From: Formosa sediminum
GTDB lineage: Bacteria; Bacteroidota; Bacteroidia; Flavobacteriales; Flavobacteriaceae
Assembly: GCF_007197735.1 (NCBI RefSeq)
Contig: NZ_CP041637.1
Location: 3,505,001 to 3,569,000, forward strand
Length of the DNA stretch: 64,000 bases
Direction of reading: 5' to 3'
The translations under genes were made by a program, and so were the position numbers. Of this stretch, positions 55,493 through 64,000 are shown in pieces; position 1 is the stretch's first letter; every line of letters begins with the position of its first letter. Below the pieces are notes generated by a model. The model worked only from the letters and a program-made list of their open reading frames with translations. It did not search any database and was not told the DNA's origin.

Positions 55493-56113
55493 CTAAAAAA
55501 TTTCTATACTTCCTTTACCTTCCCTTACAATTACAGGCGCGTCTCCTGAAAAATCAATCACTGTCGAAGCTTGATTACCACCATAACCGCCATCCACAAC
55601 TAAATCGACTAGATTATCCCATTTTTCAAGAATCAATTCAGGATCTGTTGTATATTCTAAAACCTCATCATCATCGCGAATAGAAGTAGATACTATAGGA
55701 TTCCCTAGAGCTTTTACAAGTTCTAAAGCAATTTTATTATCTGGTACTCTAATTCCAACTGTTTTCTTTTTCTTAAAAACAGACGGCAATGTTTTAGCTC
55801 CAGGTAAAATAAATGTATACGGGCCAGGTAATGCTCTTTTTAGTACTTTAAATGTAGAGGTATCTATTTGCTTAACGTAATCGCTTAAGTTACTTAAATC
55901 GTAACATATAAAAGAAAAATTTGCTTTATCTAACTTCACCCCTTTTATTCTAGCTATACGCTCTAAAGCCTTGGTATTAGTAATATCACAACCTAATCCA
56001 TACACCGTATCTGTGGGATAAATAATTAAACCTCCTTGTTTTAAAACCTCAATGATTTTTTTTATCTCTCTAGGATTCGGATTTTCCTCGTAAACTTTTA
56101 TTAACTCAGCCAT
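55493..56113 (-). CDS. Sua5/YciO/YrdC-family protein (threonylcarbamoyl-AMP synthase type)
   Basis: 206 residues of the YrdC fold: YPTDTVYGLGCD, RIARIKGVKLDKANFSFIC, PGPYTFIL, KKTVGIRVPDN and NPIVSTSIRDD, ending DFSGDAPVIVREGKGS. Members make threonylcarbamoyl-AMP for tRNA t6A, or are YciO paralogues of unclear activity. The two are hard to separate by eye; the KLDKANFSF variant of the usual KxR-x-x-x-x-P motif may favour YciO. Confidence 0.88.
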   Translation of the reverse strand: MAELIKVYEENPNPREIKKIIEVLKQGGLIIYPTDTVYGLGCDITNTKALERIARIKGVKLDKANFSFICYDLSNLSDYVKQIDTSTFKVLKRALPGPYTFILPGAKTLPSVFKKKKTVGIRVPDNKIALELVKALGNPIVSTSIRDDDEVLEYTTDPELILEKWDNLVDLVVDGGYGGNQASTVIDFSGDAPVIVREGKGSIEIF

Positions 56114-56163
56114 AATAACTATATTGTAGAAACGTTTACAAAGTAAGTAATTAATACTTTATA

Positions 56164-57027
56164 ATGAAACCAATTAAATCCTTAATCATACTACTATTAA
56201 TTGCCGTTACGAGCTACTCTTGTACATCGGACTCCAATTCTAGTGAAAATGATTTTACAGATTTAGAAGCTTCTGTTAAATTTAACGTGTCTTATGGCGA
56301 TAATGAGTTTCAAACTTACGACTTATATTTACCCGAAAATCGAGATGTTGATACCAAAACTTTAATTTTAGTACATGGCGGGGGTTGGACGTCGGGAGAT
56401 AAAAGCGACATGGATGCCTTTGTTGAATTAATCCAGAACGATTTACCTGATGTCGCCATCTTGAATATGAATTATCGTTTAGTAGATAATGCTACTGAAG
56501 CTTACCCGACACAAATTAACGACATAAGTTCTGTCGTAAACCATTTAAATGCTAATTTAGAAACCTACCAAATCTCAAGCGATTTCGGTTTTATAGGAAC
56601 TAGTGCTGGTGCACACTTAGCTCTACTTTGGAGCTATGCCTTTAACGATTTAAATCAAGCCAAAATGGTATGCAGCATAGTAGGCCCAACAAATTTTACA
56701 GATCCTGAATATATAGAACAGATTGATTCTGAAGAACTTCAAGCATTAATAGAATTATACGGATTAGATCTAACTACTACATTTTTAGAACAAGTAAGTC
56801 CATACCTCCAAGTCACAGAAGATGCTCCTGCAACAATTCTATTTTATGGAGGTAAAGATCCATTGGTTCCCGCCTCTCAGGGTAGCGATTTACAAGACAA
56901 GCTTGAAGCCTTAGGTGTTATGCACGAATACACGCTATACCCAGAAGAAGGTCATGGTTGGGACGGATTAGAACTCCTAGACACTTGGTCTAAATTAAAA
57001 AGATTTATCACCGAAAATTTAGATTAA
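56164..57027 (+). CDS. alpha/beta-hydrolase lipoprotein (esterase/lipase type)
   Basis: 287 residues. The lipoprotein signal ends SYSC with Cys at residue 20. The alpha/beta fold shows LVHGGGWTSGDKSD (oxyanion), the nucleophile GTSAGAHLAL near residue 145, Asp in GGKDPLVPASQG and His in EEGHGW. The HGGG and GxSAG pattern is that of carbohydrate esterase or hormone-sensitive-lipase-like enzymes. The substrate is not determinable from sequence. Confidence 0.88.
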   Translation: MKPIKSLIILLLIAVTSYSCTSDSNSSENDFTDLEASVKFNVSYGDNEFQTYDLYLPENRDVDTKTLILVHGGGWTSGDKSDMDAFVELIQNDLPDVAILNMNYRLVDNATEAYPTQINDISSVVNHLNANLETYQISSDFGFIGTSAGAHLALLWSYAFNDLNQAKMVCSIVGPTNFTDPEYIEQIDSEELQALIELYGLDLTTTFLEQVSPYLQVTEDAPATILFYGGKDPLVPASQGSDLQDKLEALGVMHEYTLYPEEGHGWDGLELLDTWSKLKRFITENLD

Positions 57028-57406
57028 TCTTTAGCATATTCCACGCCGCTGAATATTTAGTGTTTCACCGTTATCTCTAAAACAAATAAAAATAGACAAA
57101 AGCTATTATAATTACTCCAAAGGGCTTAGCTTGACGTTGCGTTTTTATTAATCTAACTAAGAAGCACCAAATTATAGCATCGTCTTGAATTTATAATATA
57201 GAAGATAAAAATTTCAAGTTTTGAAGATGAAGAATTACTATTTACTTTCTATGTAAATGATCATGTTTTTCCTAATGATTATTTACAACTGAAGCTTTGA
57301 TACCATTCCATTAATAATTATATACAAACAGATAAACCACAAAAGAAGAAAGTCCAGAATAATGAATTCTGAACTTTTTAATCTTAACCTTAATATGTTT
57401 TTTTAG
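57028..57406. other. 379-bp intergenic region with a terminator
   Basis: Lies between the convergent hydrolase and uvrD genes. A 12-bp stem with one mismatch (57349-57360, 57366-57377) followed by T on the plus side and T-rich sequence on the minus side is a probable bidirectional terminator. No gene is supported in the rest. Confidence 0.55.
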
Positions 57407-59761
57407 TTATCCGATAACTTCCAATTTAGCAAATCGAAGTAATAATTTCTTGTTACCACCATTTTCAAATTTAATTTCGGCTTTAGTATCTGCTCCCACA
57501 CCTTCTATTTTTAAGACTTCACCTTTTCCAAAACGCAAGTGTTTAACAATGTTTCCTGCTGTTAATTTATTATCAAATAAATTAGCCTCTCCAGAAGCGG
57601 CATTGGTTTGACTAACTGGCGTTAATTTTTTAGGTGTGCTAATTTGGACTTTAGCAGGGCCTTGTAATTTTGGCGAACCTTTTTTCTGAATTGGTAGTTG
57701 TTTAGCAGGCTTAAATCTAATATTCCCCGGAGTTGGCGTATCGGCATCTCCAAAAATGTTAGCATCTAACATTGGATTCATTCTGCGCTCTTCTATTGGA
57801 GTAAGAATATCTAAGTATTGCTCATCTATTTCCTGAATAAATCGGCTTGGGTCAGAATCTACTAATTTTCCCCAGCGGTATCTAGATAAAGCATAGGTTA
57901 AATACGCTTGTTTTTCTGCTCGTGTTAATGCTACATAAAACAAACGTCGTTCTTCTTCCAACTCGCTTCTGGTATTCATACTCATAGCACTTGGAAATAA
58001 ATCTTCCTCAAGTCCAACAATAAAAACATATGGAAATTCTAAACCTTTAGCCAAGTGAATGGTCATTAAAGCGACCCGATCATCCTCTCCATTATCATTA
58101 TCTAGATCGGTTGCAAGCGCAACATCTTCTAAAAATTCGGTTAAAGACCCTGTGGTATCTGCGATTTCTTTTTGCTCTTCAACAAAATCTTTAATACCAT
58201 TTATAAGTTCTTCTATATTTTCAACTTTAGCAACCCCTTCTGGTGTAGTATCTTTATTAAATTCTTTTATTAAACCTGTAGTTTTTGTAACATGCTCTGC
58301 CAACTCAAATGCATTCACATTCTGATTCATGACTTGGAAACTCTCTACCATAGTCACAAAATCTTTAAGCTTATTTTTTGTTCCCGAATTAATTTTCACA
58401 TCGGTTTTATCGATGTGTTTCATCACTTCAAAAATAGAACGCTTATAGCCGTTTGCAGCTATTATTAACTTATCTATGGTAGTTTGACCGATACCTCTTG
58501 GCGGAAAATTAATGACACGTTTTAAAGCTTCTTCGTCCGAAGGATTTATAATAATTCTTAAATACGATAAAATGTCCTTGATCTCTTTACGCTGATAAAA
58601 TGATAAACCGCCATAAATACGATAGGGTATATCACGTTTACGTAAAGCATCTTCCATTGAACGGGATTGTGCATTGGTACGATATAAAATGGCAAAATCT
58701 GAATGCTTAAGTTGCTCATTCATCTTCGTTTCAAAAATGGTACTCGCCACATAACGCCCTTCTTCCCCATCGGTCATGGAACGATTTACTTTTATTTTTC
58801 CACCTTCATCATTTGCTGTCCAAACAACCTTATCTAATTTCGTTTCATTTTTATCTATAATAGAATTGGCTGCATTTACAATATTTTTAGTCGACCTATA
58901 ATTTTGTTCTAAACGAAACAACTTTACATTATCGTAATCTTTTTGGAAATTTAAAATATTATTGATATTTGCACCACGAAAGGCATAAATACTCTGAGCA
59001 TCGTCTCCAACGACACAAATATTTTGAAAACGATCAGACAATGCTCTTACTATTAAATACTGTGAATGGTTAGTATCTTGATACTCATCTACCAAAATAT
59101 ATCTAAAACGGTCTTGATATTTAGCTAATACTTCTGGAAAGCGTGTTAAAAGTTCATTTGTTTTTAATAATAAATCATCAAAATCCATGGCGCCAGATTT
59201 AAAACAACGCTCTACATATTCTTTGTAAATATCGCCTAAACGTGGACGTCTAGCCATTGTATCGGCTTCAATCAATTCTGGATTTTGAAAATAGGCACGA
59301 ACCGTGATTAAGCTGTTTTTGTATGAAGAAATTCTAGAAAACACAGATTTATATTTATACAAATCCTTATCTAATCCCATTTCTTTAATAATAGATGAAA
59401 TTAAACGCTGAGAGTCTTGTGCATCATAAATCGTAAAATTTGCAGGATATCCTAATTTATCGGCTTCAATTCTTAAAATTTTAGCAAAAACCGAGTGAAA
59501 TGTTCCCATCCACAGGTTTTTAGCTTCACTTTGGCCAACTATAGAAGCAATACGCTCTTTCATTTCGCGAGCCGCTTTATTGGTAAAGGTTAACGATAAA
59601 ATATTAAAAGGGTCTATACCCTGATGCATTAAATAGGCTATTCTATAAGTTAACACACGTGTTTTTCCAGAACCGGCCCCTGCTATAACTATCATAGGGC
59701 CGTCTTTTTGAATGGTTGGTGCTAACTGTGCTTCATTTAACTGACTTAAATACTTCTCCAA
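57407..59761 (-). CDS. UvrD/PcrA-type ATP-dependent DNA helicase
   Basis: 784 residues. Motifs in order: LNEAQLAPT (Q motif), GAGSGKTRVLT (I), LTFTNKAAREMKERI (Ia), FRYILVDEYQDTN (II), VGDDAQSIYAFRGA (III), FRLEQNYRST (IV), VALMTIHLAKGLEFPYVFI (V), ERRLFYVALTRAE (VI). The C-terminal Tudor-like segment with VKHLRFGKGEVLKI is that of PcrA. It works in nucleotide excision and mismatch repair and removal of recombinase filaments. Confidence 0.95.
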   Translation of the reverse strand: MEKYLSQLNEAQLAPTIQKDGPMIVIAGAGSGKTRVLTYRIAYLMHQGIDPFNILSLTFTNKAAREMKERIASIVGQSEAKNLWMGTFHSVFAKILRIEADKLGYPANFTIYDAQDSQRLISSIIKEMGLDKDLYKYKSVFSRISSYKNSLITVRAYFQNPELIEADTMARRPRLGDIYKEYVERCFKSGAMDFDDLLLKTNELLTRFPEVLAKYQDRFRYILVDEYQDTNHSQYLIVRALSDRFQNICVVGDDAQSIYAFRGANINNILNFQKDYDNVKLFRLEQNYRSTKNIVNAANSIIDKNETKLDKVVWTANDEGGKIKVNRSMTDGEEGRYVASTIFETKMNEQLKHSDFAILYRTNAQSRSMEDALRKRDIPYRIYGGLSFYQRKEIKDILSYLRIIINPSDEEALKRVINFPPRGIGQTTIDKLIIAANGYKRSIFEVMKHIDKTDVKINSGTKNKLKDFVTMVESFQVMNQNVNAFELAEHVTKTTGLIKEFNKDTTPEGVAKVENIEELINGIKDFVEEQKEIADTTGSLTEFLEDVALATDLDNDNGEDDRVALMTIHLAKGLEFPYVFIVGLEEDLFPSAMSMNTRSELEEERRLFYVALTRAEKQAYLTYALSRYRWGKLVDSDPSRFIQEIDEQYLDILTPIEERRMNPMLDANIFGDADTPTPGNIRFKPAKQLPIQKKGSPKLQGPAKVQISTPKKLTPVSQTNAASGEANLFDNKLTAGNIVKHLRFGKGEVLKIEGVGADTKAEIKFENGGNKKLLLRFAKLEVIG

Positions 59762-59871
59762 TGTTCATACAATTTAGGTTGTAAAATTAACCTTTGTTAG
59801 CCGTTTAACTAAATAGATTTATAAATAATTATAAACATTGCACATTTTACAAGTTATAAGTCATACGTGTT

Positions 59872-61455
59872 TTAAATAATACCGTCGCCTACAAATACTA
59901 ATTTTAACCCTTCTTTCATGTTTAACCATAAGAAATTAAACACAGATTTGGTTTTATCTCGAGTTACTTGCCCATTTTTTTCTATAAAGCCATCCTTATT
60001 TTTATCGGAATCATTCCGTATAAAAAGATTAGCTATAGACGATAAAAAATTATTCCGCTTCTTCTTTTTATTTAAAATATTCACTTTCATGTTTGCATAT
60101 TTTACATCAAAATTTACGGTAGATCTGTTTACATTTCCATCTATTCTAGCATAAATCTTATCAAATTGTCCTTCAAGTTTAATGTTTAAATTATGCTCTG
60201 TAAACCTATTTAATCGAGCAGCTGGTAACACACCTATTTGAGCTTTAAACATAAAATCATCTTGTTTATTATTTACATCAAACACCCAATTAGCATGTAA
60301 TGGAGCTTTTCCAAAAAAAATAGTTTGTATATCTAATTCTGTTTTTGTTGGAGCCTCATAAGTATTACTTACATTTTTAATTGTAGCATTAAAATCGTTA
60401 AATGCAACACTACCTGCTTGAACATTAGCTTTTACCTTCTCTTCATAAACAATATTTCCGTGTTTTAACAATACTACAGGTAAAGTTAAATCGAAACTAA
60501 GATCTCGCAACATTTTGCTATATAACGGCTTAATTGTATAATCGTCTGCAACCAGTTTATTTCTATAAATTTTCGCATCAGGTTTTTCAATGATGATTGA
60601 ATCTGATTTAAAATAAAAACGGTTATTATTAAAACCAAAATCAGGTTGTTTTAACCATAACGAATCTATTTCTACATTAAAATGATCGCGTTCTTTTTTT
60701 ATAATCTTAGTTAATTCTTGTTTAGAGTATTTGGTCTTTAACTTTAAATCTCTAATTACCCAATTTTTATTTGTAAACTCTAAATTTTGCAAACTTAAGG
60801 TTTCATATATTCCCACATTAAATGTTAAAGAATCTGTTTGAATAGAATAGTCTGAATAAGTAAAGGGGATATTTTTTTGGGCTGAAGCGTCGTCTAGAAC
60901 AATAGCATTAAAGGACATATTTACATTTTCCGATTTCAGAAAAATTGAGTCTGATGTGGCTTGATAAATGGTTAATTTTGCATGACTTAAATGTAAGTTA
61001 TCAATTTTTATTTGCTTATTGAATGCTTGCAAAGGTTTATTTTGAGAATCTTCTGATGTAACTTTAGAGTGCTGTGTATCTGATTTAAAACTATTTTTTT
61101 TATAAGATATATCTGCATTTTCAAGCTCAATCTGATCTAAATGTATGGTCTTATTGAAAATAAATTGCCAATAACTTACATTTTCTAGTTTAAAATTATC
61201 AAGCTTTACATTTAGGTTTTTCCCCGTTTTATTCTGCTTAGAAAAAATTAATTCCGGATTTTCAACAAACAGCAACCCCTGAAACACATTAACATGCAAT
61301 GCTGTGTAATTTAATTTCACATGTTCTGGAAGATTTGTTAAAGCCGATTTAAGCTTACCTTCTACAAATGGATTTGCAAAAAACACCACCACTAGACCCA
61401 ACACACAAACTATTAATAACAAAACAGTTACACTTCTCTTAATTAGTCTAGACAT
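59872..61455 (-). CDS. AsmA-like / DUF748-type envelope protein
   Basis: 527 residues. One N-terminal TM segment (about 8-29, VTVLLLIVCVLGLVVVFFA) is followed by a long beta-rich chain with repeated short strands (DNLHLSHAKLTIYQ, DSLTFNVGIYETLSLQNLEF, DNFKLENVSYWQFI), the bridge-like AsmA/DUF748 pattern. Such proteins may move lipid between the membranes. The assignment is by strand pattern, not by exact motif. Confidence 0.65.
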   Translation of the reverse strand: MSRLIKRSVTVLLLIVCVLGLVVVFFANPFVEGKLKSALTNLPEHVKLNYTALHVNVFQGLLFVENPELIFSKQNKTGKNLNVKLDNFKLENVSYWQFIFNKTIHLDQIELENADISYKKNSFKSDTQHSKVTSEDSQNKPLQAFNKQIKIDNLHLSHAKLTIYQATSDSIFLKSENVNMSFNAIVLDDASAQKNIPFTYSDYSIQTDSLTFNVGIYETLSLQNLEFTNKNWVIRDLKLKTKYSKQELTKIIKKERDHFNVEIDSLWLKQPDFGFNNNRFYFKSDSIIIEKPDAKIYRNKLVADDYTIKPLYSKMLRDLSFDLTLPVVLLKHGNIVYEEKVKANVQAGSVAFNDFNATIKNVSNTYEAPTKTELDIQTIFFGKAPLHANWVFDVNNKQDDFMFKAQIGVLPAARLNRFTEHNLNIKLEGQFDKIYARIDGNVNRSTVNFDVKYANMKVNILNKKKKRNNFLSSIANLFIRNDSDKNKDGFIEKNGQVTRDKTKSVFNFLWLNMKEGLKLVFVGDGII

Positions 61456-61561
61456 TGATTGCGATGGATTTATATTTATACATAAAATTAAAACAATATA
61501 ATGATAAAGATATCTTCCTTTATGTATTTGCTTTATTTATAATATATTTAACCCATTAACG

Positions 61562-61579
61562 AAAAAAAAAAAAAAAAAA
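61562..61579 (+). repeat. 18-A homopolymer upstream of the FMN protein gene
   Basis: Eighteen consecutive A end six bases before the ATG at 61586. A-rich leaders help translation start in Bacteroidota, which lack strong Shine-Dalgarno sites, and a run this long is also prone to slippage. Its true length may vary between isolates or be misread by sequencing. Confidence 0.9.
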
Positions 61580-61585
61580 CGCATT

Positions 61586-63136
61586 ATGAGTTTAGGTGAC
61601 ATAAGTTGGTGGATGTGGATTATCCTTTTACTTATTATTATAGCAATTAGAGATGTTTTTATTCAAAAAAGACATACCATTAGTCATAACTTCCCTATTG
61701 TAGGTCACCTCAGGTTTCTTTTAGAGAGTATAGGTCCAGAAATGCGTCAGTATTTTGTTGCTAACAACCGTGAAGAACTGCCTTTTAACCGTATAGAACG
61801 GGGATGGATTTACGCTTCTGCAAAACATGAAAATAACTATGAAGGTTTTGGTACAGATCGCGATATTTATGCCAACCAGCATATGTTTATCAATAACGCC
61901 ATGTTACCTTTTAAGCCGGAAGGAGATCATCCAAACTTAAAAGACAATACATTTTTACCATGTGCAAAAGTAATGGGTGCACACAACAAGAGAAAAAAAC
62001 CTTTTAGACCAGCCTCTGTAATTAATATATCTGCTATGAGTTTTGGATCTCTATCTGCTAAAGCTATGGAGTCTTTAAACAAAGGGGTAAAAATATCTGG
62101 AGCTTTTCATAATACAGGAGAAGGCGGTTTGTCTCCTTACCATAGCCATGGTGGAGATGTTATTTTTCAAATCGGGACAGGCTATTTTGGAGTTCGTGAC
62201 GATGAAGGAAATTTTTCTATAGATAAACTTGTGGCGTTAACAAACAAAAATCCATTTATAAAGGCTATTGAAATTAAATTATCTCAAGGAGCAAAACCAG
62301 GAAAAGGAGGTGTTTTACCCGCAGCAAAAATCACTAAAGAAATATCTAATATTAGACACGTACCAATTGGTAAAGATGTAATCTCTCCTCCTGGGCATTC
62401 TGCTTTTAAAGACATCCCTGGGCTCTTAGAGTTTATAGAAAAAATTGCTGATCTTACAGGTTTACCAGTAGGTGTTAAAGCTGCTATAGGAAAAATAGAA
62501 CAATGGGAAGAACTTGCAGACCTAATGATTGCAACTGGTAAAGGTCCCGACTTTATAACTGTTGATGGTGGTGAAGGCGGTACTGGAGCTGCGCCTCCCA
62601 GTTTTGCAGATCACGTGTCTTTACCTTGGGTATATGGGTTTAGCGAACTATATAAAGTGTTTTTAAAACGAAACCTTACAGACCGAATTGTATTTATAGG
62701 TAATGGCCGCTTAGGATTCCCAGCAAAAGCAGCCATGGCTTTTGCTATGGGAGCAGACTGTATAAGTGTGGCCAGAGAAGCTATGTTAAGTATTGGATGC
62801 ATACAAGCACAAGTTTGCCATACTAACCGATGCCCTAGTGGTGTTGCCACACAAAATAAATGGCTACAAAATGGTATAGACCCTACTTTAAAATCTGAAC
62901 GTCTTGCCCAATATTTTAAAACGTTTAGTAAAGAATTTATAGAAGTTACACATGCAGCAGGTTACGAGCACCCTTGTCAATTTAAAATGCATGATATTAA
63001 TGTAAATGTAGATGATAAAAATTTAACGGCTAAATTAGATAAAACCTATAAGTACGAAAAAGCTCCAGTAGCATTTAAAAGCATGAAAGACTTACTAGAT
63101 TGTCCTTATTTAGGAGGAAAAGCCAATTTAAATTAA
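61586..63136 (+). CDS. FMN-binding glutamate-synthase-family protein
   Basis: 516 residues. N-terminal TM segment (about 8-25), then the glutamate-synthase FMN barrel: INISAMSFGSLSAKAMESLNKG, NTGEGGLSPYH, KLSQGAKPGKGGVLPAAKI, DFITVDGGEGGTGAAPP, IGNGRLGFPAKAAMAFAMGAD and a Cys cluster GCIQAQVCHTNRCPSGVAT (Fe-S type). It resembles the large-subunit FMN/synthase domain without the amidotransferase, in the GltB2-like membrane-linked family. The electron partner and substrate are unknown. Confidence 0.92.
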   Translation: MSLGDISWWMWIILLLIIIAIRDVFIQKRHTISHNFPIVGHLRFLLESIGPEMRQYFVANNREELPFNRIERGWIYASAKHENNYEGFGTDRDIYANQHMFINNAMLPFKPEGDHPNLKDNTFLPCAKVMGAHNKRKKPFRPASVINISAMSFGSLSAKAMESLNKGVKISGAFHNTGEGGLSPYHSHGGDVIFQIGTGYFGVRDDEGNFSIDKLVALTNKNPFIKAIEIKLSQGAKPGKGGVLPAAKITKEISNIRHVPIGKDVISPPGHSAFKDIPGLLEFIEKIADLTGLPVGVKAAIGKIEQWEELADLMIATGKGPDFITVDGGEGGTGAAPPSFADHVSLPWVYGFSELYKVFLKRNLTDRIVFIGNGRLGFPAKAAMAFAMGADCISVAREAMLSIGCIQAQVCHTNRCPSGVATQNKWLQNGIDPTLKSERLAQYFKTFSKEFIEVTHAAGYEHPCQFKMHDINVNVDDKNLTAKLDKTYKYEKAPVAFKSMKDLLDCPYLGGKANLN

Positions 63137-63218
63137 GACCAAAATTCCTTAACCACTAACTTGTTTTTTATTTTACCTTAAGATAAAAACAATTAATTTT
63201 ACAAAAAATTACAACCCT

Positions 63219-63740
63219 ATGAATCCAGACACTTTAGTTAACTTATTTTTATATACTATCCCCGCATTAATAACAGGATTAATTGCTTTTTATTTTTTTA
63301 AAGAACATACCAAAAATGAAGATGGCAGACGACGTTTTTTATTAAAAAAAGAAATGCAAGTAAATGCATTGCCTTTACGATTACAAGCTTACGAACGTAT
63401 GACTTTATTTTTAGAACGTATTACACCGTCTAAATTATTAATTCGTGTACAACCAATGTCTGAGGATAAAAATGATTACGAAACCTTACTTATAAGTAAT
63501 ATTGAGCAGGAATTTGAACACAATTTATCACAACAAATCTACATTAGTGATGAATGTTGGAGCATTATTCTTACTGCAAAAAACTCAACTATTCAATTAG
63601 TTAGAAAAGCCGCAATGTCTGAAAAAACAGATAGTGCAAATAAACTACGTGAAGTAATTTTATCTGAAATGATGGAGAAACGTGCGCCTAGTGATGCAGC
63701 CTTGTCTTTTATAAAAGAAGAAGTAAGCGACATGTGGTAA
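63219..63740 (+). CDS. uncharacterised membrane-anchored protein (possibly DUF7935)
   Basis: 173 residues. One N-terminal TM helix (about 8-26), then a charged cytoplasmic chain with LPLRLQAYERMTLFLERITPSKLL, which I associate with the DUF7935 family of Bacteroidota. C-terminal part helical (KLREVILSEMMEKRAPSDAALSFI). No function known. It follows the FMN protein after 82 bp and is convergent with the last gene of the window. Confidence 0.75.
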   Translation: MNPDTLVNLFLYTIPALITGLIAFYFFKEHTKNEDGRRRFLLKKEMQVNALPLRLQAYERMTLFLERITPSKLLIRVQPMSEDKNDYETLLISNIEQEFEHNLSQQIYISDECWSIILTAKNSTIQLVRKAAMSEKTDSANKLREVILSEMMEKRAPSDAALSFIKEEVSDMW

Positions 63741-63796
63741 AACAAAAGTTCTGTGATGTGCTAACACTATTAGAACAAAACCAAAGTAACGTGCTA

Positions 63797-63850
63797 GAAA
63801 AAACAACTTAATAAGCAGAAAGAACAAACAGTTTATTAAGTTGTTTTTTC
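63797..63850. terminator. 18-bp-stem bidirectional terminator
   Basis: GAAAAAACAACTTAATAA (63797-63814) and its exact complement at 63833-63850, 18-nt loop, between convergent genes. The right arm covers the last four sense codons and the stop of the gene ending at 63836. Confidence 0.8.
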
Positions 63851-64000
63851 GTTTAAGAGAGAGGTGCCTCCATTAAATTGTTTCATTTTAGCATAATCAA
63901 AACCTTGTTTCCACCATTTTTCCATTAAAGGCTTACTAAATATCAAGGAATTCTCGGTTAATTGTGTAGGCGTATAATATAAGTTTAATTTTACATTTTT
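63836..64000 (-). CDS. 3' end of an unidentified gene, running off the window
   Basis: The last 54 codons and the TAA (63836-63838) of a minus-strand gene whose 5' part lies beyond position 64000. The readable C-terminus includes YYTPTQLTENSLIF and SKPLMEKWWKQGFDYAKM. No family recognised from this much; the protein-like composition and unbroken frame to the edge support a real gene. Confidence 0.7.
   Translation of the reverse strand, partial: KNVKLNLYYTPTQLTENSLIFSKPLMEKWWKQGFDYAKMKQFNGGTSLLNEKTT

Overview
The window looks like a chromosome segment of a marine-type member of the Flavobacteriaceae (Bacteroidota). The DNA is AT-rich. Promoters carry the Bacteroidota -7 box TAnnTTTG, one giant protein ends in a type IX secretion sorting domain, and lineage-typical families (DUF4290, DUF493, DUF6495, YqgE, START-like) are present. 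I cannot name the species.

Region 1, bases 1 to about 24,890, is an accessory island. Its left end carries mobile-element functions: a BfmA/BtgA-type mobilisation protein, a DUF6876 protein, a single-stranded DNA-binding protein, an oriT-like set of palindromes and a repeat-rich non-coding stretch. The rest reads as a defence and RNA-repair island built around three WYL-domain regulators. WYL-1 is divergent from an RtcB RNA ligase. A PD-(D/E)XK nuclease and a decayed SLOG gene follow. WYL-2 is co-directional with a nuclease that fuses a Cas4-like domain to a DEDD exonuclease (DUF2779), and is divergent from a Clp-like AAA+ ATPase fused to an FtsH-type M41 peptidase, which is followed by a DprA-like gene. 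A YqiA-like hydrolase and a cyclic-phosphate-processing receiver protein come next. WYL-3 sits between two inverted, diverged copies of one cassette: an SMC-like ATPase with a DUF3696-type C-terminus plus an uncharacterised partner with a shared H-x-R...NF...SG motif. The right-hand copy continues into a RecD-like helicase. Short dyads lie beside each WYL regulator, and two of the dyad types recur at a second site inside the island, suggesting small regulons. The island ends at the 3' end of a tRNA-Met gene, a classic integration target; no integrase lies in the window.

Region 2, 25.0 to 33.5 kb, is core housekeeping: START-like protein, class IV aminotransferase, YqgE, HU, fmt, recQ, a small P-loop ATPase, DUF493, DUF4290 and murA. 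MurA has Asp in place of the fosfomycin-target Cys.

Region 3, 33.5 to 45 kb, is envelope and surface: two YceI proteins around a beta-barrel protein, then a 2,311-residue secreted protein with many PKD/Ig-like modules, a LamG domain and a T9SS signal. The intergenic spaces hold unusually long palindromes.

Region 4, 45 to 64 kb, is again core: hisS, a MacB-like permease, GDPD lipoprotein, rpsF-rpsR-rplI, a LytTR regulator, the nadC-yihY-priA operon, a Sua5/YrdC protein, a lipoprotein esterase, a UvrD/PcrA helicase, an AsmA-like protein, a glutamate-synthase-like FMN protein and the 3' end of an unidentified gene running off the window.

All family assignments come from reading motifs by eye; no database search was run.
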